Of a DNA stretch of 39,538 nucleotides, positions 1 through 11,895 are shown one piece after another (position 1 is the stretch's first letter; each line of letters starts with the position of its first letter). The stretch lies in the NCBI GenBank assembly GCA_034698045.1, contig JAQGAU010000118.1:1-39538 (forward strand), in the 5' to 3' direction. The notes below the pieces were generated by a model. It was not told the origin of the DNA. It ran no database searches and worked only from the letters and a program-made list of their open reading frames with translations. This DNA is from Paramacrobiotus richtersi. Its lineage: Eukaryota; Tardigrada; Eutardigrada; Parachela; Macrobiotidae. The translations under genes were made by a program, and so were the position numbers.

Positions 1-540
1 TCTTTCTCGCTGATCCGCGGCTGCTCCGCAGGTTGTGCTAGTGCGAGCGATGTAGGAGTCAGCACAGGTGTCCGCAAAAGTATATCATTCTTTGTTCTTA
101 GTTGTAAATTTGTATCACATTTGCATTGAGTTTCTTCATCAGTAGCCAAGCAAAATTACGGTTCATTTTGTGCGTTTGTGAGCGCAGCGACTGGATGTAG
201 CGGTCAAAGGTTTAAAGCAAAATATCGCCCTGACAACTTACATTTCTCTGACTCTAACTAACTTAGAACTGTTACAACGGTACGAGTACTCCAGAAAAAA
301 TATGTACACAGTACGCAGTACACACATCGTTTGACTATATTCTGAACCAATGTGATCTCAGAGGCAGTGCAACGTTATGTGATTTAGAATATTTTTGGAT
401 GGCATGGTATCAGTAACATTAGTCATTGCCATAGGGGTGACCCCAGTATGAGTATTCTGCTACGGAGAAGCTTGAGTAACCGCATCTGAGAGGTACTTTA
501 CAGAGACACCACTGCAGTAAATGCGGTTTTGAATTTGTAG
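1..540 (+). other. Intron upstream of first exon in window (type I gene 1)
   Basis: No exon is visible here. The stretch ends in an acceptor (gaatttgtag) directly before the exon at 541. Similarity to the matching site in type I gene 2 (about 20708-20734) covers only the last 20-30 bases, so most of this piece is unrelated to the copy-2 intron. In gene 2 the matching intron is 2.67 kb long and full of mobile DNA, so the missing 5' exons of gene 1 probably lie well outside the window. Confidence 0.6.
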
Positions 541-3083
541 CTGATTTTCCAAGCGGCCGTGATTCATGGTAACGTTACGATCATGCTGGATGATGTAACA
601 GTACACGATGAATGCGACGTATTATCCCACAATGTTGACTGCCCAATGTTGAATTTGTTACTGCCTGCTGCGACCAGAACACCGGCCGAAACAGAACTTA
701 GTAAGGGTTGCTTTCGCATGTACAGAATTGTCTGCTTCATGAAATCGAATGTATTCACAGAACCATCCTGGAATGGGCAGCATAGCTGTGATTTTGAAAA
801 CGTGCACCTGTGCGGATGGCAGAATAACGATCACATGCAGATGCAATGGTGCGCCGAGCAGGATAGTGAGGCCTGGAGAGGGGGTCATGTTGCCAAGCTG
901 GCTTGGGACAGTCAGTCGTTGACACTGCCGACATTCACCTATCTCGTTAGTCCCAGACTGTATGCAACCGGTTCCCGAACGAAGGAGCGAGACTCACACA
1001 AGGTTAAGCTTCAGGTAAATTGCTAGAACCTCAGACACACGTAAGCGGTCACGCTATCTCTCGTTGCCTCCGTGATTTCTAGCAAGTTAATTTGAACGAT
1101 TTTTTTTAGTTTGCCTTACGGCTTAGCAATGTCAGTGCTGCCTATGTGGAGCTATATTTTGCAAGAACGGGCACACTTGCGGCGGAAGCAATCTGGAGCT
1201 CCCACACGCGGGTGGGCGAGCTCCAAACTTCTTGGGTGGTCATTGAGCTGGACGTACCGGACCTGGATGCCGCAAATATAAACCAGCTCGTTTTTGCCGT
1301 GACGGTTTTGGATTCATGTGGTTTTGTGTTACTGGATGACACTGACTTGCTTGTTTCATCAGGTAACCATTCTGCAGAAACTAAAACCGCACATACTTAC
1401 CTTAACCTACAGTATTCGGTGTGCTGTTGGAACAATGCACGTAGATCTTGCAAAGTGTGGTATTCAAGTATGAAGTATCTTTGCATTATGAGACATTGTT
1501 TCTTTATCCGTGTTTTTCAGACGTCACGAATCAAGTGTACATGGGACTTCAAGGTAGTAGAATTATTCGTTAGAGATCTGTATAATTACACTACTATAGA
1601 ATTATATACATTGGCATGTTATTCAGGTGCCTTGCTCTTGCTGATAATACTGACGGTGCCCGCTGTGTTTGGATTTTCATGTTTTGTGAAACGTTATCGG
1701 ACTAAGGTAGGTTTGTATATGTCAAGACTGAAGACTTTTTTCACAGCTGGCAAAGAAAGATTTTGCAAAGGTTGCAGAAGAAGCTCGGCAATTGCTCGTT
1801 GGATTAATGCCACGGGAACTGGTAAACAGGTTTGAGCTGCCATTTTGGTCCATCAAATTGGGTAAGGCAGACCGTATCACAAACATCATCGGTGCGGTCG
1901 AAATACATATCAAAGTTTGACAGAAAACCAATGCATCGGGGAGGGTCGCTTCGGGCAGGTTCAGCTGGGTTGGATGGGTAATCGATCCGTAGCCATCAAG
2001 CGGATGCGTCGAACGTCAACCAGCGAAAGAGATCGCTTTCTGGTAGAAATGGCGGTGTACATCAAGATTGGCCAACATCGAAATATCGTCGAACTTTTGG
2101 GCATTACACTTCGCGGTTCGTTTCGTACACTGAAAAGTTTTGCTCCCATTACTGATGAATAATTCTACATGTAATAATTCGACATGTTTCAGGTGAATTC
2201 ACAATTATTATGGAATACTGCTCTCTGGGCTGCCTTCTTACCTACCTGCAACGAGAGTCTAATTTTCCGCAGTGCAGTGTGTTTCTGCAAGATCAGCAGG
2301 ATAGCTCGCCCGATAAGGAAGAAATTATGCAGTTGACGGTGTTTGTACACGATGTGGCGCGCGGAATGATATTTCTTTCCAATCGACATATCGTTCACGG
2401 AGATATTGCGGCACGGAATGTCTTGCTCGACCAGAATAAGCGAGCCAAAATTGCCGATTTCGGCCGCGCCAAATTCGAAGGAGACGTTATGGTAACGAAA
2501 GAAGATGTAAGCCTAAGAATGTCATAGCAAAGAGCTCGATTAATGACGTTGTATAATTTGGCATCATGTTGGTTAAACGCAAAGTCACCAGTTTATTGTC
2601 TCAGAGCCCGCTGCCGGCACAGTGGATGGCCCCTGAGCTGTTACTTCCAAGCAGTGACCCGTGCAGTTGTCGGAGCGATGTGTGGTCATTCGGCATCCTT
2701 GTTTGGGAAGTTTTCACATTGGGGGCCAGGCCATACGGCCACTTTATCGCCAGTCCAAACGTGACGTGTGAAGCACTGTTTGACCACTTAAAAGCAGGGT
2801 ACAAACTACCGCTGCCATGTCTACTTCCTGAAACACTGTAAGTACGCTTTATGCTCACCACAGTTTGTAGAGGCTCAATCAACCTTATTCGTATAAAGAT
2901 GCTTCTCACAGATACGATACCGTAAACAGCTGTTGGGAGTTCGAACGGGAAAACCGTCCACCGATTACGGAAGTCATGACTGCGTTCGCCGCTCTACTGC
3001 CGTCCGAAGCAAATGAGATGTACATCAGCTGCAAAGACGAGGGCAACGAGACTGTCAAACAGCCGCCGGCTGCTGCGCAGTAA
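541..3083 (+). CDS. MAM-domain receptor tyrosine kinase, type I gene 1 (3' part; 5' end outside window)
   Basis: Exons: 541-700, 761-1014, 1110-1362, 1521-1553, 1627-1706, 1747-1861, 1924-2115, 2193-2506, 2605-2837, 2912-3083; phases fit at each junction and give 601 codons. The order is: end of one MAM domain (VTIMLDDV), a complete MAM domain (SCDFENVHLCGW to FVLLDDTDLLV), a short linker, a transmembrane helix (exon 1627-1706, followed by KRYRTK), a juxtamembrane segment without tyrosine, and a kinase domain. The kinase has a Gly loop (GEGRFGQV), VAIK lysine, C-helix Glu, HGDIAARN at 2396, DFGRA, WMAPE and DVWSFG. AARN and WMAPE are tyrosine-kinase signatures. The Arg of HRD is Gly and the activation loop has no tyrosine. 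The donor after 2115 is gttcgt, weaker than gtatga in gene 2; if unspliced, translation stops before HGD. The tail ends at TAA 3081-3083. Exact ligand and family are unknown. Confidence 0.85.
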
Positions 3084-3600
3084 TAACGGGGTTATTGTGC
3101 ATTAATTGTTATCTTTGCGTACTACTGACTAAAAAGGCCTGGATCACATTTATAGCGGCATGCGAACTGGCTTTTATCAATGTTTTGGCTCTACAGTACA
3201 ATGCCCTGAAAGACTAGTTACGATGTTATGATGGTAACGATCCCCATTGGGCATTGGCCAAAAGTGGGCCAATTTGATTACGGGGCACTGTAATAGACTA
3301 CTTATAACTCTGATTAAAAGAGAAGGTTGATGCGCTAAATTCCACGTTTCGCTTTAGCGGCGCCGGGCCAAATCACCGGCGTCGTCCACGATGTATGTCA
3401 TCATGAACGTAATGGTACACGTAAAGGGAACATGACACTTCGTTGTGCTGTGTACGGTTACAACTACAATTCCAGTCCGAACACGCACTGCCTGGATTGT
3501 TGCGAACTTATAACGTTGAAATTGAGCCGATTCTTTTGTTAAGAACCACCTCATTAGTGATCAACATTGTAAGTAGAGGTGTTTTACCAAGTTCTCCAAT
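3084..3600 (+). other. Intergenic spacer, type I gene 1 to type II gene 1
   Basis: This 517 bp spacer has no supported coding exon. It matches the spacer at 23694-24254 over several blocks, so it was duplicated with the genes. It must hold the 3' UTR of the upstream gene and the promoter of the downstream one; no clear AATAAA or TATA box stands out. Confidence 0.6.
3311..3380 (+). promoter_or_regulatory. Conserved block upstream of type II genes (candidate promoter)
   Basis: A block starting ctgattaaaagagaagg and running through gcgctaaattcc to ggcgccgggc recurs at about 23901-23960, also about 300 bp upstream of a type II start codon. It is better preserved than the flanking spacer. Conservation between two young duplicates is weak evidence of function, so promoter is an inference. 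Confidence 0.35.
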
Positions 3601-6600
3601 ATGAAGTTCCGTACGCAGTACTTCTACGCCTTGTGCGCAGTTTTTTGGTTTATGCCGGCATCGGTGACCTCAGCTACGTTAGAAGCTGATCCGATGACGA
3701 TCGAAGAGTTCACGTGCAACTTTGAAACGGGTCTTTGCCCCGGGTGGAGCGCAACCGGAAGCAATCCCAATGTGTCCTGGATATCGACTTCAAAACATAC
3801 TGCAGAGGAACGCTTAAGCTTAAACGTCCAACACAACTCTTCGATATTAAACGGTACGCCTGCTCCAGCCGAGTCACATTCTTGGATTTCACTTGACTGA
3901 GTTTGGCACAAGAAAAACTTTCGCAGACGTTAAGATATCTGTCAGTAAAGTAACTTGCCAGTGAACATGGTTACATATGAAGTACTTGGTACGACTGTTG
4001 CAGAAACAAACTTTATGTATGTCCCAAAAAGAATACGAACAAACACCAACGACATCTGGACAGAAATGCGCACTCAGGCGTTAACAGTGCCGGGTAACAC
4101 AACGATGCAACTACTCGTGAGCTTTTGGTATTATCTGCCACAAGTCTATATCACCTTGACATTGCGCTTCCGGGAACTGACTACAATCGACCACGACCGA
4201 GATGTTATACACTGGATGATAAGAGGAAGAGTTGACCGATCCATTCCGATAGATAAACTGCGCTGGTATCGTGTAGAAATTTCGCTTAATATCAAACGAA
4301 GTGGATCGATGGTGTTTCACGTACACTGCGGAAAAGCGATTGACCTTATTGCAGTGGACGAGGTTATGGTCAAGGGATCCGGTAAGAAGCATTCTAAGAA
4401 TTACACTGTGCTCATGCGATCTTGAGACGACATTTATCTGAAACAACATGCAGAATATAGATATGCAGCATAATTAGCGCAACGTCTGCGGATACGCAGC
4501 TGCTTTTGTTTTACCGAAACTTATGACTATTCATAGAAACTCAACTTAAATACGGAAATTTCGAATTCTTTTTCGGATCCCAAATGTTTCTGTAACAGCA
4601 TAGCTGCTATTTTCAAGCACATTTGTCCCATACTGCTGCCGGTAGTTCAGCAACACACGAAATGACCCAGATATCGATTTAGTACAAGAATAACTGCTAT
4701 ATCACACACAACAAGCAGAGATTTCATGCCTATATATGGCCCCTATATACGATTCTGAGCAAAATCGGGAAAATCGGGAAAAATCTGGAAACTACAAGGC
4801 ACGGGTCTAACATATTTCTGAAGCTGATACGTTCTAATCTAAATTTTTTAAATTCACGGAAGGCTCTGGGTGCCAACATTTGTCTCGTTAAATAGACCTA
4901 CGTGACTGGACTATCAGGCAGAACCTTAAAACCGAATGACTCTTTAACCTTCGTCCTGTAACATGGTGTTGAACGAGTTCATCATCACTGTTCATGAAGA
5001 TTGGTGCTAACGCATTGTATACACACACAGACCATTTCGTAATTCCAGAGACGTCGGAAACCAACGCGGATCCGGACAACATGACGGCTAAGACCCTTTC
5101 TTGTGACTTCAGAACGAGTCTGTGTGGGTGGTCAAATATGCTGGACGGTGATTTCGTACTTGTGCATGAGCACAATCTCGCATATTGGATGGCTAAACAC
5201 AACGGCACCGATATCCATCCAGTTTACAATAACCGTGACCCAATGCTCGGGAGTGTTCCCATCCTGTTTCCTGTTCCTTTGCAGACAGTATTTAGCTTCC
5301 AGTATTTCTTAAGCGACATGGGCGCCCAATATCTGGAAATATCCTTAACAGAACCATACGATTTCACAATTTTGTGGATTGTTAAAGCCTCCGATGAGAC
5401 AGTAGGACGGTGGATATCGGTTGATCTGCCGCTGTGCGCACAGTACGGAAATTCGTTACGATTCCAAGCTGTCATCCAGGAGCTGGGTTCGCACGTAAAA
5501 TTGGCTAATTTTGTTTATCACGGCGAACTGAGCGGAACTTTCCCTCATCCCCATAACTGCTCTGGGTTATCTTGCACTTTTGATACGTCATTCTGCGGCT
5601 GGATTGATGGCTACAGTATTTCCTCCAGGTATCTTTTGTACGGAAATGGTAACGGAGCTAAACGGTTGAAACCCAGCAACAGTAGCATACAGTAGTACTT
5701 TTAACTGACAAAATACAATACCTTATTTTTATTTTACACTTTCTGGTCCGATATCTTGCAACCGCCAACCACTAGTTTTACTATTTGCATGCGGCAACAG
5801 ATCTTCTGTCTTAGAGCCGTCTGGGAAGCCAGACTAACGAGATCGCGGACAGGAAATAGTTTGCTTTTGTTACAAGCCCACAGGCAGTTGTAATAGAAGG
5901 ATGTCATGTTTAAAAAAGACAAGACTTAGGCACCTTCAAGAAACATCTTGGCAAGGGACACTTCAGTTCTGCTACCCCGGAATTAGGATTTGCTAGCTTC
6001 TGTCTCGGTACAGGCAATTTTCGGTATTTCATACCTCGTAATATCTCATAATTGGATACGACAAGCATTTTTCCTTCGCTGACCGATATTGAGTAGAGCT
6101 CTGGGATGCTATGATATTAAAAGAGCGCCATCGAAGGATTAATTGAAATCGCTACTGAGTGGGATTCTGGGATGCTATGACATTAAGAGAACGTAGTTGG
6201 AATCGCTGGCCCCATCAAACTATCAGATATTACGAGGTATTCAAAATGGCCGAGTTTGTACTAATGTCGCGAATATCCGGTTTAGTGCTACCCGTACTAA
6301 CTGTCGCCAAAGAATGGGGACAGTTACCCGGCTCGACGTTCTGTGTCGAAGTTTTGCGAATCGCGCCATACTACAATCGGTACCCTTCGGCCTTCGGTGC
6401 AGTTCAGTCAGCTTGATAACAGTAAACACGACTAAAAGATCCATCGCGAAAGGTCATTACTAGATCTCAGCAGCAATTTGATGGCTTACGTCGCCTATAA
6501 CGGTAGAAGGATCCAAATTGTGCAGCGCACCTACGTGAGTGAAGAAACGCATGATTCTAGATGATAATAATTATTGTATCTGTAGGTGGAAGCGGCACAG

Positions 6601-9600
6601 TTTCTTGGATGACCAAACTGGTAGAAGACCCGGCATGTATGACATTGTCGCAACCGGCGGCGATGAAAAATCCATGGTCTCAGTGGCCCGTCTGGTCGGC
6701 TCGTGTATTGATATTAATGAGCCAACCACATTAAATGATGGGCACGGTCACTTTGATGGGGATAAACTGGTCATCAAATTCTTTCACGTGAATAATTCTG
6801 AGCAGTTTATTGCTGCGCGAGCAAACGAAACTGTACTGCTACCACGTACGCGTGCCATTCGTTTGGTGATCGAGCACTTCTTTGTGCCCGGTACGGCGAC
6901 CATGGCCCGGCTGCCGTTACTTCAAATAGGAAACGAAGGCATCACCGTTACGCCTTCGGATAAATGTTCGGATTATCCACTGGAACCACTAACATCCGAG
7001 TACCCCGTCGGAAAAACTGTAAGCTGCACTTTCGATAGGAATTTTTGTGGCTGGACTAACGAAGGTGAGAAGTTCTACGTATATCCGCAATACAGAACTG
7101 TGTTACCACACGAAGGATCCGGTGCGGCTGTGGCACTTATGTTGAGGACTGCAGGCAACAAACGCTTCGGACCACTTCGCTCGCCGGTTATACACGGCAA
7201 AGGAAGAACACAAATATTTTTTTACTATTACAAGGGATCGCAAGCGATCACCGCGGCTGTCGATGCGCGTTCAGAAAATGAGTTAACCCACTTATGGTAC
7301 CTCGATGACATGGTGAACGATACGGATCGGATTGCGAACTGGATTCCCGTCAGGATCAGTTATTGCATGGAGGGCAACTATACACTGGAATTTACAGCAA
7401 TGTTCAAGTAAAAAAAATTACGCTACGTAATAAACGATTGTTAGAATAACAATGAACATCACTCGAATAGTGTACTTACAGTAATATATTGTTAATAACC
7501 ACGACTATCAGAACCACAATGTGACACGCATCTGCAGAAACCATTCCGCTGAGAAATATCTCGCACTCTGGACTTGAGCCTAACTGGAACTTGAGCCCTG
7601 AGCCTAAAACTAAATCGATTATTATTTGTCAGCACATTTTGCCGAAATTGCATCACGTAAACTAATTAATCCTTATAATTTCCAGTAGCTACATCGCTAG
7701 CTCCACCGGATTCTGGATCGACGACATTATCTTAAAGGGTGAAAATGCCGCGGAACCTCTTGTAGACAATGGATGCAGTAATGTATCCACCAAGCTGTCC
7801 CCTACGGTTACCTGTGATACTACTCTGCTAAGCGTTTCTTTCCCTCCTACTTTCTGCGGCTGGCAGTTAATTCCTAATGCGAATGTCACGCCTGGAATTG
7901 AGTCCATAACCCAAAGACTCAATAAAACCGATTACTCTACGCTGGCGCTGGTTTATCGGGGTATACGACACAACCAGAAAACGATGATCCAGTTGGTCAG
8001 TCCAGAACTGCAAGCCGGAACACAGGAACGACTCCATTTTTGGTTCCGGATCAAGCGACTACCAGTCGTTATTCAAGCCACAGCCAGTTGGGGATCGACC
8101 AGCAGTACGCCGACACTCCTCTTTACGAAAAATATCACGTCAATTAAAAAAGTCAGATGGTGGTACCGAGATAGCATTCCGCTAGATAAAGTCACTGGAT
8201 TCGCTAAGGTGCGGTCAACTAAAATTTGTAAATGGCTCACGGATATGATTGGTTCTTGAGCTGCTACCTTCGGTTTAGGTCACAATAAGCGTTACGTTTA
8301 CTGCCTCGTTGACCACTGACAGTGAACCAGACTTCGCTATAAACCATATTTGGTACCCGGCTGAGCACGGTAACTTTTTTAAAAACCAAAATTGCAAAAT
8401 CAACCAACCAAGTTTTTCTGTTACGACAGCCAGATGATTTTCTGTAGGTTTCCAGCCTGATCTCCAGGTTGATCGATTACCGACCTACGGTAAACACAAT
8501 TTTCGAATTAGTACGGGCAAGAAATTCCATCTGTTGATTTGCAGCTTCATGTAACGACCCGGGTTATCGCAACGTTACATGCTCATTTGAAGCGGTTGAA
8601 TCATGCTCCTGGTTGGTTAACGCCAGTGCAAGCGGTTCGGAGTATGTACAAGGTGCCTTCGGGTTCCATCCATTTGTGGTTCCCGGTAGTAGCGTCCTTC
8701 CAATGGAACGATACGTGACTTTCAGCGGATTAAATCAATCCGAATACGTGCTAGAAAACGATTACATCGGTCCGATAAACACTCGCTTCCGTTTTTCTAT
8801 CTTCTTGTTCGGACCTGGCTTGGACGCTTTCCGCTTGTATGCGGAGAGCATGTCGAATTATTTTATTTTATGGGATGCAGCCGAGGACACTAGGATACGG
8901 CTTTCAGCAAGGCGATGGCAAGATGTGGAACTGGACCTGTGTATCAAATTCCCCTTCAAGGTTACCAAATGGTCCGTACAATTTACTACTTCAACTAAAC
9001 GCTATTGTTGTAGTTAATATTTAAACTACTGGCCAATAACCAACCGTACGTTGCTGCACTGGATGAAGTGCAGTTACTACAAGAATGTGACACCTTAACA
9101 AGCAATGTCAATTGCCCGGAACTGCAACCATCGTCTCCGTTCGATCCAGCTTCCACGAAGCCGACGAATGAAATAACGGAGAGTACGTTAAGCTCTAGAC
9201 AGTAGCCCTAGATCTTGTGTCTAATAGAAAAACGTGCGAAAGGTTTCGAAAGGCTACTATGAGAGAAGAAAATTGGCGAAACGGTTCCATAGCATTTTCC
9301 GAAAACTAGCAACAATAACAACTTTATTCCTCTGGCCTATTCCGTCCAGCAGGTGCCATGCGTAAGACGCGCATGACATGCAGTAAACATAAAACAGCAA
9401 TAAAAGTAAGAAAACACAATTAGAACAATAATAAAACAATAACATAAAAACAGGAGCATTCCCATACCGTCAATGCAACAAACTCGACCCGAGGCTGCAT
9501 CATTTCTACCCGTACAGCTTGTCAAAAATCAGGACATCAAATGCACACTTTCATCGCCGCTTAGATCACTAGTGAATTTCCGCTGATGTCCAGTATTAGC

Positions 9601-11895
9601 CGTCGTATTAGCCGTATTAGCTGACGTTTTATAGTAACCGAATTTGTTCATGCTGAAAATATTACTACGGCATCTGAATGCATTCGTCCTTATTGATCTT
9701 GCTTCTAAAACTAATATAGTACCACGGAGAGAACCGGTAATATCAGCCTTTTATCCATTTATTTAGTGCCAACTGAAGCTGGGAATTTGACATGTGCATT
9801 TGATTCTGGAAGTTTCTGCGGCTGGAATTCTTCTGATCATGAAGGGGAAACCGAATGGAGCATCCTCTGGGAATCTGCAGAGAACCAATCTGTGGCCGTA
9901 GTCAGCTGCAACAGAATACGTGGAGCATCTGTCACGTCTTATCTGATTAGTCCGAATGCTTCTTGCGAATTCTCTACAGGTGGATGTTTATTCGAGGTGA
10001 AAGAAGATCTACAGATAAATACTTATTTTCGCCAGTGTAGCTCACTTCAGTTTTGCAGTTTCGTTACAAAGTTTCACCAGGAAAGGTGATACAAGTAACA
10101 GTGGAAATGCGAGTTGCCCAAAACGAGTCCATAAAGATACCTTCGAAGGACACGCTTTTCGATAGCGGACCTGACGAGTTCGCAGAATGGCGTAACGTGA
10201 CGGTCAACCTAACCCAGACGGCCGCTCGGTTTCGGCTAATTATTGGTATAACCTTTTTCGAAGACGACACGCTAGTTAAACTAGCCAAATTTCGTGTACG
10301 ACATGTCGAAGGTAAGTACCCAGAAGGCTCCGTTACTAAACGACCAAAAAAGTGAAACAACCTTTTCTGCTTTGCAGACAGTAGGCCTACAGAACAGTCT
10401 CCTGCAGATGTTAATCTATGTAAGAAAAGGTTGAAAGTGCATCAACTAATTTTGGTTTCAAACACTCAGTTTGTTTTAGATTACTTACTGTCCATTTTTG
10501 GTAATTTACTTGGCGTAATAAGTATCATTGCCATTGTGACATCCATCTTCCTTTACCGTCGACGATCTTTGAAGGTACGTATATGTATGTAGAACAAACG
10601 TAAAAGACATGTGAGTATTTTATAAGTCATTAACGCATCGTTTTAGGCGGAGTACTATACGCGATTAACTTTCTGCGACGTTCCAGCATCTTTAAGGAAG
10701 GAGTTTGAACTGCCAAGTGGTGCAATCACCTTATGTATGAATTCTGAAAACCATAGTAATTATCGGAAATCTCGGCGATAATGGGGCATAATTGCAGTGA
10801 ATCACGAGTTAAGCATAAGTCACTTTTGCCGCGTTGGTCTGGCTCGAATGGCTCTGCCGCACTCGAAAGGCTCCATAAAGGTGTCCATACACGTTGCTGT
10901 CAAATTTCTTGATAACGACCACATTCCAGAAGATGAGCGGTACTTTTTAACCGAGATGGCCACGTTCATGCGAGTGGGCAAACATCAAAACATCGTGAAC
11001 CTAGTCGGCATCATACTGAAAGGTCAGGGAAAAAAAACATTTGCAGTTTATAGTTATTATAGCGAAGTAGCTGACTATAATTGCCGCCTTAATTAACAGG
11101 TCGTCCGATGATTGTAATGGAATACTGCGCTAACGGATCGCTCCATCAATATTTGCAGAAAGATACGTCTTATAGCAATCTGAAAATCGGAGAAGAAAAC
11201 GAAGGCACCGAAAAAGAAGTCCACGAATTATTAAGGATCATCTACCAAGTCGCATCGGGAATGGAATTCTTATCCAGTCGCGGTGTTCTGCATCGGGACC
11301 TTGCGGCTCGCAATGTCCTTTTAGATGGCAGCATAACGGCCAAGATTAGTGATTTCGGTTTGGCTAGAAAGGACAGCGAATACATCCTGCAGCGATCAAA
11401 CGTACGGTCATTTATAACACTCGTACATCAAAATACAGTACGCTAAAATACCGGTCTTAGGTGAAACTTCCATTGGGTTGGATGGCACCGGAGACTCTAG
11501 TTCCCATGGATGGTCGCTACACCGACAAGAGCGACGTCTGGTCCTTTGCCGTTGTGGTGTGGGAAACGTTCACCTTTGGCCAGTCGCCGTACGCCCAACA
11601 GTTTCCCCAGGGACTGCAATATGACACTTTGCTGAAGTTCCTAATGGGAGGGAAGCGGTTAGCGCTGCCAAACTTTTGCCCGCGCTGGATGTAATGAATC
11701 ATGCTACATGTGCTTTCAATTTTCTTGTCTTGCAGCAGCGTGACATGTGTAATTGTTTTGCGCAGGTCAGGGATTGTGGCGGATTGTTGGAACGTGCGAG
11801 CCGACGATCGACCGTCCTTCAGCAAGATTGTATTCTCAATGGACATGCAGCTGCATCCGACACAGTTGATCATTACAAACGAAGAACCGACCTAA
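3601..11895 (+). CDS. MAM-domain receptor tyrosine kinase, type II gene 1 (complete)
   Basis: Eighteen exons: 3601-3853, 4004-4381, 5049-5628, 6586-7407, 7686-8208, 8279-8369, 8448-8489, 8545-8960, 9014-9182, 9767-9996, 10059-10311, 10378-10419, 10480-10574, 10647-10734, 10798-11022, 11100-11401, 11461-11690, 11766-11895; 1622 codons, all phases consistent. A signal peptide (about residues 1-24) leads into seven MAM domains, most opening with the C-x-F-x(n)-C-G-W core; domains 3, 4, 6 and 7 are each split by an intron. A transmembrane helix lies at about 1268-1292, then KxxYRRRSLK and a juxtamembrane AEYYTRL with two tyrosines. The kinase starts near 1328: the Gly loop is replaced by SISHFCRV, but VAVK, C-helix Glu, HRDLAARN (about 1467), DFGLAR, an activation-loop tyrosine (SEYILQ), WMAPE and DCW...RPSF are kept. 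The donor after 8960 is gttacc, an unusual start shared with gene 2. MAM domains in other receptors mediate adhesion; the ligand here is unknown. Confidence 0.88.
4382..5048 (+). other. Intron 2 of type II gene 1, no other feature seen
   Basis: This 667 bp intron lies between the end of MAM 1 and the exon holding MAM 2. It carries a short near-direct repeat (aaaatcgggaaaatcggg, about 4760-4780) and no coding potential that I can support. The matching intron in type II gene 2 is only 271 bp. Confidence 0.5.
6091..6207 (+). repeat. Two tandem copies of a ~66 bp unit in intron 3 of type II gene 1
   Basis: Units begin at 6091 and 6157, both with the core ctgggatgctatga followed by an attaa run and ending near aaatcgct or gaatcgct. 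The second copy is about 10-15 bp shorter. The unit sits in the 957 bp intron 5629-6585, and I do not see it in the equivalent intron of type II gene 2 (26803-27520). Confidence 0.6.
9183..9766 (+). other. Intron 9 of type II gene 1, AT-rich, no other feature seen
   Basis: A 584 bp intron between MAM 6 and MAM 7, with the donor gtacgt after 9182 and the acceptor atttag before 9767. Open frames on the minus strand here are low-complexity (runs of Leu, Phe and Tyr) and are not genes. The copy-2 equivalent (35404-35525) is 122 bp, so about 460 bp were gained here or lost there. Confidence 0.5.

Noticed and set aside
9257-9525. Minus-strand frames rich in Leu, Phe, Tyr and Cys
   Set aside because: Low-complexity translation of an AT-rich intron; no counterpart in the duplicate copy.
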